The notes under the pieces: generated by a model | Seen by the model: only the letters and a program-made list of their open reading frames with translations | Told to the model about the DNA's origin: nothing | The model's database searches: none | Shown here: piece after piece, positions 45,336 to 54,223 of the stretch | Numbering within the stretch: the stretch's first letter is position 1 | How the letters are laid out: the number at the start of each line of letters is the position of its first letter | NCBI RefSeq assembly: GCF_025264625.1 | Contig: NZ_CP093313.1 | Span: forward strand, 1,612,001-1,676,000 | Reading direction: 5' to 3' | Source of the DNA: Occallatibacter riparius | GTDB lineage: Bacteria > Acidobacteriota > Terriglobia > Terriglobales > Acidobacteriaceae | Length of the DNA stretch: 64,000 bases | Translations under genes and position numbers: made by a program

Positions 45336-46460
45336 ATGCTTTCCAGGTCTTCGCTGTCGTTGTCGCTGTGCCTTGTGGCCGCCGCCGGGGCTCCCCTGGC
45401 TCCATGTCAGGCCGCTGCAACTGCCGATGACCTCCTCCGCAAAGCGATCGCCGAGCAGCAGCGCGGCGACCTCAAATCCGCCATCGAAGACTATCGCAAA
45501 GCCCTCGCCATCAAGCCCGACATGGGCGAGGCCCGCGCTAACCTCGGCGCTGCCCTTTCTGCCGCAGGCGACCTTGACGGAGCCATCCGCGAAGACTCCC
45601 GCGCCCTCGAGAACGCGCCCGACAAAACCGGCGTGCGCATGAACCTTGGCCTCGCCTATTACAAAAAGGGCGACTGGCAGCACGCACAGCAGGAGTTCGC
45701 CAAGGTCGTCGCAGCACGCCCCAGCGACGTTAACGCCGCCATGCTGCTCGGCTACTCCAACGTCAAGCTTGGCCGCGCCGCCGAGGCCGTCGCCCTCCTG
45801 CTTCCTCTTGAGCCCGGGCAGGAAAGCAACATGGATTTCGAGTATGTCCTCGGCTACGCCCTCGTCGAAGCAGGGAAACCCGAAGGGCTCCCCCGCCTCG
45901 AGAAATCCGCTGCCGCAACCCACTCAGTCGATGCCTACGTAATCGCCGGCGCGGCCCGCTTGCATCGCCGCGAGTTTAAAGAAGCGCGCGCCGATCTGGA
46001 CGAAGCCCTCAACATCGATCCCAACTTCCCCGGTGCCCAAACCCTCGCCGGACAAGCCCGCGATGCCCTGGGCGATACCGCCGCGGCCCTGCCCGCCTTC
46101 GAAGCCGCTCTGCGCCAGGATCCGCGCGATCTGATGGCCAACCTCTACCTCGGCACTATGCGCCTCAAGGATCGCGATCTCGACGGCGCGCGCCCGCTCC
46201 TTCAAACAGCGTATGAGCTCGCTCCGCAGTTGCCCCAGGCCCGCCTCCAGTGGGCCAAGCTCAACAGCATGACCGGCAAGTACGCCGAGGCTGCCGCCAT
46301 GCTCGAGGAACTTGAGAAGGCCGACCCCAACTGGATCGACCCCCACATCGAGCTTGCCGCCCTCTACTACAAGCTCCACCGCCCCGACGACGGCAAGCGC
46401 GAGCGCGACATCGTGCAGCAGCTCGAAGCCAAGGAACAGAACCAGGGGCCGTCGCGCTGA
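45336..46460 (+). CDS. Exported TPR protein, first of a tandem paralogous pair
   Basis: A 374-residue protein with a signal peptide (about 1-26) and about eight to nine TPR units from residue 28 (ADDLLRKAIAEQQRGDLKSAIEDYRKALAIKPDMGEARANLGAAL) to the end. The next gene product aligns along its whole length: both have GDLKxAIxDxRxALAxxPD, AYYxKGDxxxAxxEF and, at the C terminus, DPHxxLAALYYKLHRPDDGxRERD. The stop and next start overlap as TGATG. The protein is probably a periplasmic scaffold; its partner is unknown. Confidence 0.85.
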   Translation: MLSRSSLSLSLCLVAAAGAPLAPCQAAATADDLLRKAIAEQQRGDLKSAIEDYRKALAIKPDMGEARANLGAALSAAGDLDGAIREDSRALENAPDKTGVRMNLGLAYYKKGDWQHAQQEFAKVVAARPSDVNAAMLLGYSNVKLGRAAEAVALLLPLEPGQESNMDFEYVLGYALVEAGKPEGLPRLEKSAAATHSVDAYVIAGAARLHRREFKEARADLDEALNIDPNFPGAQTLAGQARDALGDTAAALPAFEAALRQDPRDLMANLYLGTMRLKDRDLDGARPLLQTAYELAPQLPQARLQWAKLNSMTGKYAEAAAMLEELEKADPNWIDPHIELAALYYKLHRPDDGKRERDIVQQLEAKEQNQGPSR

Positions 46461-47620
46461 TGAAGCCCTCCGCCCTCCTCTGGGTCCTCACCCCCGTGTT
46501 CTGCGCCACCGCCGCCCAGAACGGCTCAGCACAGAACGCCTCCGCGCAAGCTTCACCGTCCCCAAAGGATTTGTTGCAGGCCGCAACCGCAGCCCAGCAG
46601 AAGGGCGACCTGAAGATCGCCATTCAGGATTTCCGTAGAGCTCTCGCCCTTCAGCCCGACCTCGTCGAAGCGCAGATCGGGCTAGGAACCGCGCTCACCG
46701 CCGCTGGCGATTTCGACGGCGCGATCGATGTCGATCGGCACGCCCTGCAATCGGCACCCAACAATCCCGAACTACGCACCGGCCTCGGCGTTGCCTATTA
46801 CCGCAAGGGCGACCTCCCGCAGGCCCGGCGGGAGTTCGAAGCCGTTCACGCAGCACATCCAGACGACGTGAATGCCGCCGTCTTGCTCGCCTTCACCTTC
46901 AACAAACTCCACCGTGAAACTGACACTGTTGCGCTTCTCACTCCTCTGGAGAAGGGCCATGAAAGCAACCTCGACATTCAATACGCCCTCGGATACGCAC
47001 TCATGATGTCTGGTCGCCCCGCCGATGGGCTGGCCCGCGTCGAGAAGGTTGCAGCCGCTCGCCACGCCGCCGACGTGTGGATGCTGGCCGCCTCCGCGCG
47101 CTTCGAACTAAAACAATTCAAGGAATCCCTTACCGATGCCCGTCACGCACTGGAGGCCAATCCGTCCTTTCCGGGTGTCCATACCCTGGTCGGACAGTCG
47201 TTCTATGCCAACGGCAATATCGAGGAGGCGGTCCGCGAATTCCAGGTAGCCCTGCGTCAGGACCCCTCCGACTTCACCGCTAACTTATATCTCGGCATCA
47301 TTCGCTTCGACGATCACGACCTCGACAGCGCCCGTCCCTTGCTTGAACTCGCCCTCAGCATTCAGCCGCAGCACCCCCTCGCCCGCCTCGAAGTCGCGCG
47401 CCTTCGCAACATGCAGGGCGACACGACCCAGGCACTCTCCATCCTTGAGGACCTTGTAAAATCCGATCCCGATTGGCTTGACCCCCACGTCGATCTCGCG
47501 GCCCTGTACTACAAACTCCATCGCCCCGACGACGGTCAGCGCGAGCGCGACGTGGTTAAAAGGCTGCAGCAGGTCCAGCAGAGCCACGGCCCCCGCACCG
47601 CTCAGCCCCCTTCGCAATAG
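46460..47620 (+). CDS. Exported TPR protein, second of the tandem pair
   Basis: A 386-residue protein with a short signal peptide (about 1-16, LLWVLTPVFCATAA) and TPR units in the same order as the preceding gene, ending DPHVDLAALYYKLHRPDDGQRERD. The internal 1-base overlap (TGATG) makes it translationally coupled to its paralogue. Divergence is greatest in the signal peptide and the linker SAQNASAQASPSPKD. Downstream there are 340 bases without a gene. Confidence 0.85.
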   Translation: MKPSALLWVLTPVFCATAAQNGSAQNASAQASPSPKDLLQAATAAQQKGDLKIAIQDFRRALALQPDLVEAQIGLGTALTAAGDFDGAIDVDRHALQSAPNNPELRTGLGVAYYRKGDLPQARREFEAVHAAHPDDVNAAVLLAFTFNKLHRETDTVALLTPLEKGHESNLDIQYALGYALMMSGRPADGLARVEKVAAARHAADVWMLAASARFELKQFKESLTDARHALEANPSFPGVHTLVGQSFYANGNIEEAVREFQVALRQDPSDFTANLYLGIIRFDDHDLDSARPLLELALSIQPQHPLARLEVARLRNMQGDTTQALSILEDLVKSDPDWLDPHVDLAALYYKLHRPDDGQRERDVVKRLQQVQQSHGPRTAQPPSQ

Positions 47621-47960
47621 CTCAAGCACCGCGCTCCATCACCGCGCCAACATTAGATGAACGCAGCTCTCGCACCTCCTCATCCTGACCGCCTGAACTC
47701 ACTCGCGATCAACAGACACCGTGGATCAATGACCCTGCGTGGGCCTCTGCTAGCGAAGTTCGGGAGCGTTAGAGTGTGATCCGCGCGACTCAGTGTAGAC
47801 GCGTTCATGAAGAGAATCGGCCACGAAGACACCATTCGTCCCGTGAACCGGTCAACTCGCAGCGGCCCGCAATCGCGAATCATGCTCCGGCCCATGCCCC
47901 CGCACAAAGAAAAAGGGGATGGCCGAAGCCATCCCCTCGAAACGTACTTCTTCTCGTTGA
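47621..47960. other. 340-bp intergenic region between convergent genes
   Basis: No coding frame with a plausible start, no family 1 hairpin and no RNA-like fold was recognised between 47621 and about 47905. The only clear element is the terminator at 47904-47937 for the receptor gene on the minus strand. Confidence 0.5.
47904..47937 (-). terminator. Intrinsic terminator with TTCG loop for the second TonB receptor
   Basis: Read on the minus strand, AGGGGATGGC pairs with GCCATCCCCT around the stable tetraloop TTCG, followed by TTTTCTTTG. It begins 24 bases after the receptor stop. This is a textbook rho-independent terminator. Confidence 0.9.
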
Positions 47961-50900
47961 TTAGAAGTAGTACTTGGCTGCGAACTGCATCCAGCGGTAG
48001 CCCTGCTTGGCAGACGGGATACCAGTAGTGTCAGTGTTGTGGTTGTGTACCAGGCCGGACCCGCTGCTGACGCCCGTGAACTGGAGCTGGTTGTCAGCGC
48101 TTCCGTTGATACCGAAGGCCGCGTTCGGGTGGTTAAGCCAGTTGGTCGCCGAAATGCGGATTTCGATTCGCTGGGTGTCCGTCATGCGGAAAGCCTTGAA
48201 CACAGCCAGGTCGCTGTTGAAGTAGTGCGGCGTCCGGATGTAAGGCCAGATAATCTGACCCATCTGTCCGGTTGTGTCTGCCGTCGGAGGCAGAGGCGCC
48301 ACAAAGCAGTTCGGGTTGAAGTACTGGCCACTCTTGAGACCCTTGCGGGGGTCGCAAACCAGGACCGGCTGAACGCCCTGGACAGTCTGGTCAGTACCGA
48401 ACCAGGTAGCCCAGCTCACGCTCTGCGTGGTGGCCGGGGCCGGGACCGGGTTATTGTTCGAGTCCTTACCCATGATCTTCGCGCCGGCCGGGAAGGGCAG
48501 CGTGTAATACTCGCCGGCCTTGGGCTGGTACTGAACGTTCATGTTCTGATTGGTCGCCTGGTAGGGCGAGCCATCCTGGTAAGAGGTGTAGGTGGTCAGC
48601 TGCCAACCGTTCACAACCATGCCGAGAAGCGCGTTATTGTGGACCGGCTTCGGCAGCTTGTAGCTGGCAGAGAAGTTGAAGATCTTCGTGTGGTCGTACT
48701 GCAGCGGGCCGTAGTTGCTGTCAATGTCGAATGGATTGACCACCGGTCCGTTGCCGTTTCCGTTGCTGGTGGAGCCGTCGCGGGTACCCAGCACCTTACC
48801 GAACGTGAAGTTCGTGAAGAGGTACAGGTTGCCCGACTGCTTCTGGGCCGAAACTTGCAGCGAGTTGTAGTTCGCATACCCGCCGTGAGTCTGGATCCAG
48901 ATGTGGCCGTAGTTTGCCAGAGGCTGGTAATGCCGCGCATGCAGGTCGCCGCTGACGCCGGTCACGCCGGGAGCCGCGGGGCTCGGATTGTAGTAGAGGC
49001 CGTTGGTTGGATCCGGCCCGTAGTAGGAACCAAGGGCGATGGGGTTGGCATCAGAGATGTGTCCGTTGCCGCCGTTGAGAAGCTGATTACGGCTGGCGCT
49101 GCCAACGTACGAAACTTCCATCACCGTGTGCGAAGGCAGGGCCTGCGCGACACCGAAGCTATAGGTGTTCGCGAAGGGTTCCTTGTCGTCGCCCATCTTG
49201 AAGGCGCTGAGGCCGTCCACGCCGACCTGGTTCAGGCCCTGCGGAATGGTCAGCTGTTTCGTGGTCGCCGCAGATCCATGAGCCCAGCTATGCGGATCCT
49301 GCGTGTACACAAGACCACCCTGGATGTCATAGCTGTAAAGGCCGCCCACACCTGTGCTGCCGGTGGAGAAGCCGAACGAACCCATGGGTCCATTCATCGG
49401 GCCCGTGGCATCGTTGCTGGATACCTGGTAACGGTAGGTGCCGAAGCCGCCGCGGATAACCGTCTTGCCGGTTCCGAAGAAGTCATAGGCAAAGCCGAGA
49501 CGCGGGTTGTAGAAGAACAACGGGCTCTTCCAGCCGGAACTCGGAATGCTGGAGAGGTTGGCGTGCCACGAGAGGCCGGTGTTCGGAGCCGGATTCGCGC
49601 CGTTATCATACGTGGCCGGATTCCAGACCTGAGCATCACCCAGCGTGTTGTACCACTGACCCATGTGATCGGCACGAAGTCCCAGGTTCAGCGTCAGCTT
49701 GCTGTTGAGCTTCCAGGAATCCTGTCCCCAAATTGACCACTGGTGGAACTTGAAGTCAGGAATCTTGTCGTTGTTCTGTTCGGTGTAGTCGCTGATGCGG
49801 CCCAGCAGGCGGTCCATCGTCTCGTTGCTCGTGGAGCTTCCGCCCCAGCGATCGACCGAGAATGTGCCCTGCGTGGGCGAGCCGTTTGCCTGAAGGTTCT
49901 CTTCCGTATCCCAGTAGAAGCCGGCCTTCAGCGAGTGGGTCTTCACGATCTTGGTGAAGGTGTCCGAGATAGCAGGAGCCTTCGCAGTCTTTCCGAACGT
50001 GCCCTTGCCATAGATGCCGCTGTTAAAGTCCTGCAGGTCGATCCACGGCGTACCTACATCCCAGCCGCCATGGAAGTTCGGTAGCTGATCGTTCTTCGGA
50101 TCGCCGAACACGCTCTGCAGGGGGAATCCAGCGGTCGTACGGCTGGCGCCCTTCGGATTCTTGAAGGAGTTGTTGTTCACGAACTTCGAGTACGAGAAGA
50201 CAACTTCGTTCGTGGTGGTCGGGCTGAACACGTGCGTGTAGTTGACCAGGTAGACGTCCGCCGTTTCCTTACCCGTCGGCTGGCCGGGGTACGGAACTGT
50301 CCAGGTGGGTGCCCACCAGATCGACAGCGGGTGATCGTCAGTTTCCTTCTGCAGAGCGTAGGAGCCCCACAGCTTGTTGTTGTCGTTGAACGCGTAGGTC
50401 ACCTTGCCCGTCACTTCCCAGCGATTCTGAGGAGTGGCCGGAGAGAAGGCGTAGTTGTTCCAGCCGTTAGCCGAGTTCGGCGTCTGGTTCGCATGCGGAA
50501 GCAGATTCGTGATCGACGCGCCGCGCGGATCGAAGTACTTGTCGAGGTGCTGGAACGTCGCGGTGTCGCCGCCGACCCAGGGCGAGTTGCTCTTGTTGCA
50601 GCCTTGCCAGCCGTTGTCTGAGCCGCAGGGCAGCTCGTATTGGAACGGATAGCGGCCCGAACCGTCAGCCGCGTTGTACACGCCGGCCGGAATGCCCGGG
50701 TTGGTGAAGTCGCCAGCGCGCTGAGCATCCGTGGGCACGTTCATCTGTACCGCGTTGCTCCAGGGGTGCTGGATCATGTACTCGTAGCCGGCCCAGAAGA
50801 ACAGCTTGTCCTTGTTCTTGTTGAAACCCAGGAACGAGATCGGACCACCGACGTTGCCGCCGATGTAGTAGAAGTCCTGCGGGTTGAGCTTGGGCTTGTT

Positions 50901-51815
50901 GCCGCCAGAGATGGCCTGGAACTTTGCGTTCCAGTCATTGGCATATCCGGCAGAGGTGTTGCGGGCATACAGATAGGCTTCGCCGTGATACTTCTGGCCG
51001 CCACTCTTCGAGAAGGCCTGCAGAACTGCAGGACCCTTCGCGTATTCCGCGCCATAGGAGGCCGACAGATACTTTACGCTGTCGGTCATGTCCTGGTTGA
51101 TGTTCGCGATCTGCGTGCCGGCATTACCCGGATCGATCAGGTTCGCGCCGTCCAGAATCACAGCCGTCGAGCCATAAGGCTGCGTGCCGTTAGCGGAGAA
51201 GCTTCCCGCCGGTCCGTTGTTCGTGCCCGTGACCTGGGCGTTGTAACCGCCGACGCCGCCGCCGTTGCTGAATGCCACGCCGGGCATCATCTTGATCAGC
51301 TCGGCTGCATTGCGGCCCGTCAGGACGGCGGAATCCACCAGCTCGTTATTCAGAGTGGCGCTGACTTCCGCGGTATCTACCGGAACTTCCGCATCGGATC
51401 CGGAGATGACCGTCACTTCCGCGGTCTCCGAACCCACCTTCATGTGGATTTGAGGAACCGTACGGCTATCGCCCTGGTTCAGCGTGATCCCGTTCATCTC
51501 CCAGGAAGTGAATCCCTTGGCAGAGACCGTAACGGTGTAGGTGCCAGGAATCAGAGCCGTGACAGACCAGAATCCTGAGCTGTCTGCTTTCGTGGTACGA
51601 GTGTCGCCGGTGGCATCGTTCTTCACCACAACGGTTGCGCCCGGAACACGGGCATCCGTCTGATCGGCTGCGATACCGGTTAACGTACCGGTGAGTTGTT
51701 GCGCGTTAAGCAAGGTAAACGACGAAAGAACAACTGCCATAAGCAGCCATACGCTTCGCCGCAACCAGTTGGACATCGTGGATCTTGGTGATCCAACTGT
51801 GTCGGTTTGGTACAT
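47961..51815 (-). CDS. Oar-like TonB-dependent outer-membrane receptor with carboxypeptidase-regulatory-like domain
   Basis: A 1284-residue outer-membrane protein. A signal segment (SVWLLMAVVLSSFTLLNA) is followed by a CnaB/carboxypeptidase-regulatory-like domain (LTGIAADQTDARVPGATVVV), then plug motifs (ELVDSAVLTGRNAAELIKMMPG, NGTQPYGSTAVILDGANL) and a long barrel ending QFAAKYYF with terminal phenylalanine. The ATG at 51813-51815 is chosen because AGGAGG lies eight bases upstream; ATG at 51776 would give a tighter signal peptide but lacks a ribosome site, and the open frame to 51899 runs into leader. It has a strong terminator and a 379-bp control region with several palindromes, suggesting tight substrate control. 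The substrate is unknown. Confidence 0.92.
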   Translation of the reverse strand: MYQTDTVGSPRSTMSNWLRRSVWLLMAVVLSSFTLLNAQQLTGTLTGIAADQTDARVPGATVVVKNDATGDTRTTKADSSGFWSVTALIPGTYTVTVSAKGFTSWEMNGITLNQGDSRTVPQIHMKVGSETAEVTVISGSDAEVPVDTAEVSATLNNELVDSAVLTGRNAAELIKMMPGVAFSNGGGVGGYNAQVTGTNNGPAGSFSANGTQPYGSTAVILDGANLIDPGNAGTQIANINQDMTDSVKYLSASYGAEYAKGPAVLQAFSKSGGQKYHGEAYLYARNTSAGYANDWNAKFQAISGGNKPKLNPQDFYYIGGNVGGPISFLGFNKNKDKLFFWAGYEYMIQHPWSNAVQMNVPTDAQRAGDFTNPGIPAGVYNAADGSGRYPFQYELPCGSDNGWQGCNKSNSPWVGGDTATFQHLDKYFDPRGASITNLLPHANQTPNSANGWNNYAFSPATPQNRWEVTGKVTYAFNDNNKLWGSYALQKETDDHPLSIWWAPTWTVPYPGQPTGKETADVYLVNYTHVFSPTTTNEVVFSYSKFVNNNSFKNPKGASRTTAGFPLQSVFGDPKNDQLPNFHGGWDVGTPWIDLQDFNSGIYGKGTFGKTAKAPAISDTFTKIVKTHSLKAGFYWDTEENLQANGSPTQGTFSVDRWGGSSTSNETMDRLLGRISDYTEQNNDKIPDFKFHQWSIWGQDSWKLNSKLTLNLGLRADHMGQWYNTLGDAQVWNPATYDNGANPAPNTGLSWHANLSSIPSSGWKSPLFFYNPRLGFAYDFFGTGKTVIRGGFGTYRYQVSSNDATGPMNGPMGSFGFSTGSTGVGGLYSYDIQGGLVYTQDPHSWAHGSAATTKQLTIPQGLNQVGVDGLSAFKMGDDKEPFANTYSFGVAQALPSHTVMEVSYVGSASRNQLLNGGNGHISDANPIALGSYYGPDPTNGLYYNPSPAAPGVTGVSGDLHARHYQPLANYGHIWIQTHGGYANYNSLQVSAQKQSGNLYLFTNFTFGKVLGTRDGSTSNGNGNGPVVNPFDIDSNYGPLQYDHTKIFNFSASYKLPKPVHNNALLGMVVNGWQLTTYTSYQDGSPYQATNQNMNVQYQPKAGEYYTLPFPAGAKIMGKDSNNNPVPAPATTQSVSWATWFGTDQTVQGVQPVLVCDPRKGLKSGQYFNPNCFVAPLPPTADTTGQMGQIIWPYIRTPHYFNSDLAVFKAFRMTDTQRIEIRISATNWLNHPNAAFGINGSADNQLQFTGVSSGSGLVHNHNTDTTGIPSAKQGYRWMQFAAKYYF

Positions 51816-52194
51816 CTGGTAAGCCTCCTGAATGTCTCCGGTTACTGTGACAGGTCCTGCTAGCGGCAAACACAATCGTTCCGGGATTTTTGTTTTCACT
51901 ACACCCGGAAGCCTTATTTTTGATCTCCGGTACCGATATCACGTTCCATACATCACCGGCAAGTTGTTTTTTCGCATTTCACCGTAACTAAAACGGTTTC
52001 GTGGCATTTCGGCACACGTCAGGAACCGACTCTGGTTACCTGTCAGCCAAACACTCCTGTAAGTTGCTGAAAAGGCAACGCAATTTTAGTTACCTTTATT
52101 TAGGACTAAACTGGTCTAATATGCACAAAAGAAAACGTTTGCGGGCACTCTCCGCAGCGTTTTTCAGCAATCACAAATCGATCTTTTGTGCAAG
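51816..52194 (-). promoter_or_regulatory. Palindrome-rich control region upstream of the second TonB receptor
   Basis: This AT-rich region differs sharply from its GC-rich surroundings. It holds ACCGT-aactaaa-ACGGT (51981-51997); the decamer GTAACTAAAA (51984-51993) again in inverted form TTTTAGTTAC at 52084-52093; GTTGC-tgaaaag-GCAAC at 52063-52079; an AAACGTTT palindrome at 52133-52140, the CG-centred core typical of LacI-family operators; and an 11-bp inverted repeat TGCACAAAAGA (52122-52132)/TCTTTTGTGCA (52182-52192). It probably binds one or more repressors, and the last repeat could also mark the 3' end of the FG-GAP gene. Confidence 0.55.
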
Positions 52195-53985
52195 TTACGA
52201 AACGGTGAATGCCCGCCCCGGCACTATACCCTTCCCCTCGACGATCGTCACCAGCCGGTTTGCCCCCTGTTTCGGGTACTTCTCCACCGCCCCTGAAGGC
52301 CATTGAATCTCTATATCCGCCGCGGTTTCCGGTCCCAGTCCGAAATGCAACCGCGGGTCGTTGCTCGATGCGTAACTCGCCTGGCTCAGCACAGCCTGCG
52401 CCTGTACCTTGTTCCCATACCGCACCAGCACCCGCGCGCCAATCGCGCTCCGATTACTCTTTGTGCCTTCCAGCCGCACCTTGATCCAGTGATTCTCCTT
52501 GGGGCAGTCGTTGCGCAGCAGCGTCGGAGCCTCGTGCTGGTTCATGATCACCATGTCGACATCGCCATCGTTGTCGAAATCCCCGAACGCGCACCCGCGG
52601 CTTACATGCCGCGCGTTCACATCCTCCCCCGCTCCACTCGTGATCTGCTCGAACGTACCGTCGCCCCGGTTGCGGAATAGTATCCGTGGCCCGGCGTAGG
52701 CGAACTTCGGATTCATCCTCTCCACCTCTGCATACACGTTGCCCGTCACCCAGAACAGGTCCGGATATCCGTCATTGTCCAGGTCCTGCATCGCCACGCC
52801 CCAGCTCACATAACGGCGTTCGCCCGCGATCCCCGCCTCGTTGGCGGTCTCCTCCCATTCGCCCTTGCCAATATTGTGATAAAGCCCCGTCGCCTGCAGT
52901 TGGAAATGCGTCTTCACAATGTCGAGCCGGCCGTCCAAGTCGTAATCGCCGAGCGCGATGCCCATCCCCGCCTGCGCCGTCCCCTGCGGACTCACCGCAA
53001 CCCCACGCAGCAAGCCATCCTCGCGGAATGTGCCATCGTGATTGTTCAGCAGCAGCAGGCTCGGCGTCGTGTCGCACGCTACGAAGATGTCCGGCCAACC
53101 ATCGTCGTCCGCGTCGAACGTCACCGCCGTCAGACCGTACGAGCCGCGCAGCGACGCAATCCCCGACTCCTTCGACACATCCGTAAACGTCCCGTCCCCA
53201 TTGTTCCTATACAACGCATGCAGCGGCGGCTTCAGCCCCTTCGGCCCGCACGCCACCGGAACCCCCTCGTAGTTGCAGTTGGGAACCTCGAGCGACGGCT
53301 TCGCCAGGTGCGCCAGATCCACATCAACGTAGTTCGAGACGAACAGGTCCAGCAGCCCGTCCTTGTTGTAATCCAGCCACGTGCAGCCGGTCCCGAAGCG
53401 CACTCCCTCGTGCTTCAGCCCCGCCTTCTCCGTGATGTCGGTGAACGTCCCGTTGCCGTTGTTCTTATACAGCTTGTTCTGCCCGTAATACGTGATGAAC
53501 AGGTCTTCGTAGCCGTCGTTGTTGAAGTCGCCCACGCATACGCCCACGCCCCAGCCCGCGTCCCACAATCCCGCTTCCTTCGTAACGTCCTTAAACGTGC
53601 CGTCCCGATTGTTCTTCCAGAGCCGGTTCGATGCGCCCTCGGGAATCCCATCCAGCGTCCTCCCGCCCACCATGAAGATGTCCATCCACCCATCGTTGTC
53701 GTAGTCGAAGAACGCGCACCCGCCGCCCATCTCCTCCACGATGTAGGTCACGGCCTCGGGCACGCCGTAGTACATCGTGGCCGTCAGCCCCGCCTGCTTC
53801 GCAACATCGGTGAACGTGGAAAACGGCTTCGCCTTTGCCTTTGCCTCAGCGGCCGCTGCCGCAGGATGCTCCGGCGGCTTCGCTTGCTCCGCCAGCACCC
53901 GCCCAAAAGCCGCCGACCCGCACAATGCGGGTATGCTGCGGAGCACCTTACGACGAGACCAGGGAAGAACGGACGACTTCATCAT
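52195..53985 (-). CDS. FG-GAP/VCBS-repeat protein with ASPIC/UnbV domain, Tat-type leader
   Basis: A 596-residue secreted protein. The leader has a twin-arginine pattern (SRRKVLRSIPALCGSAAF), pointing to folded export. A beta-propeller of FG-GAP/VCBS units follows, with repeated D-x-D-x-D-G metal loops (FFDYDNDGWMDIFMVGG, VGDFNNDGYEDLFITYYG, FGDFDNDGDVDMVIMN). The C-terminal ASPIC/UnbV domain (about 490-575) contains SNRSAIGARVLVRYG and ASYASSNDPRLHFGLG ... IEIQWPSG. Such proteins are abundant in Acidobacteria and Bacteroidetes; their ligands are unknown. It belongs to a minus-strand pair with the TPR gene at 54224, though 238 bases separate them. Confidence 0.9.
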   Translation of the reverse strand: MMKSSVLPWSRRKVLRSIPALCGSAAFGRVLAEQAKPPEHPAAAAAEAKAKAKPFSTFTDVAKQAGLTATMYYGVPEAVTYIVEEMGGGCAFFDYDNDGWMDIFMVGGRTLDGIPEGASNRLWKNNRDGTFKDVTKEAGLWDAGWGVGVCVGDFNNDGYEDLFITYYGQNKLYKNNGNGTFTDITEKAGLKHEGVRFGTGCTWLDYNKDGLLDLFVSNYVDVDLAHLAKPSLEVPNCNYEGVPVACGPKGLKPPLHALYRNNGDGTFTDVSKESGIASLRGSYGLTAVTFDADDDGWPDIFVACDTTPSLLLLNNHDGTFREDGLLRGVAVSPQGTAQAGMGIALGDYDLDGRLDIVKTHFQLQATGLYHNIGKGEWEETANEAGIAGERRYVSWGVAMQDLDNDGYPDLFWVTGNVYAEVERMNPKFAYAGPRILFRNRGDGTFEQITSGAGEDVNARHVSRGCAFGDFDNDGDVDMVIMNQHEAPTLLRNDCPKENHWIKVRLEGTKSNRSAIGARVLVRYGNKVQAQAVLSQASYASSNDPRLHFGLGPETAADIEIQWPSGAVEKYPKQGANRLVTIVEGKGIVPGRAFTVS

Positions 53986-54050
53986 GACGGCTTGGAATTG
54001 CGTTCAATTCTCCCATCCAAAACACAAAACCCGCAATCAAGCACGAAAAT

Positions 54051-54100
54051 GGTGCCCCAGGTCCCCGCTGTTGGGACCTGGGAGACCACGAACCCAACCA
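54051..54100. repeat. Hairpin repeat family 1, copy B
   Basis: CCCAGGTCCC (54056-54065) pairs with GGGACCTGGG (54073-54082), loop of 7, flanked by GGTGCC and AGACCACGAACCCAACC. The inner stem is the same as in copy A, 27 kb away, while the loop differs. Confidence 0.75.
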
Positions 54101-54188
54101 GCAGCACGATTGGCAATCTTCCTCGGCACCTACCCTTCGCGACTTTTCCTGTCGTGAAGTAAAGCCCAAGCGCCAACCCGGCCGAGAA

Positions 54189-54223
54189 TGGCGGCGAAGC
54201 CGCAGTGGCCCCACCGCAGGCGG
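54189..54223. repeat. GC-rich repeat family 2, single copy
   Basis: ATGGCGGCGAAGCCGCAG followed by TGGCCCCACCGCAGGCGG. It ends at the stop codon of the TPR gene, which the family consensus overlaps. Three more sites (56052, 59194 and 59517) share the GAAGxCGCAGTGGCC-CACCGCAGG core. Confidence 0.6.

Noticed and set aside
47621..47900. Possible tRNA or small RNA gene in the gap between convergent genes
   Set aside because: No cloverleaf, no TTCGA-type T-loop in context and no terminator facing the + strand were found.
48039..49736. A 565-codon + strand frame inside the second TonB receptor
   Set aside because: Arg/Val-rich shadow of the receptor's codon bias; no ribosome site and no recognisable domain.
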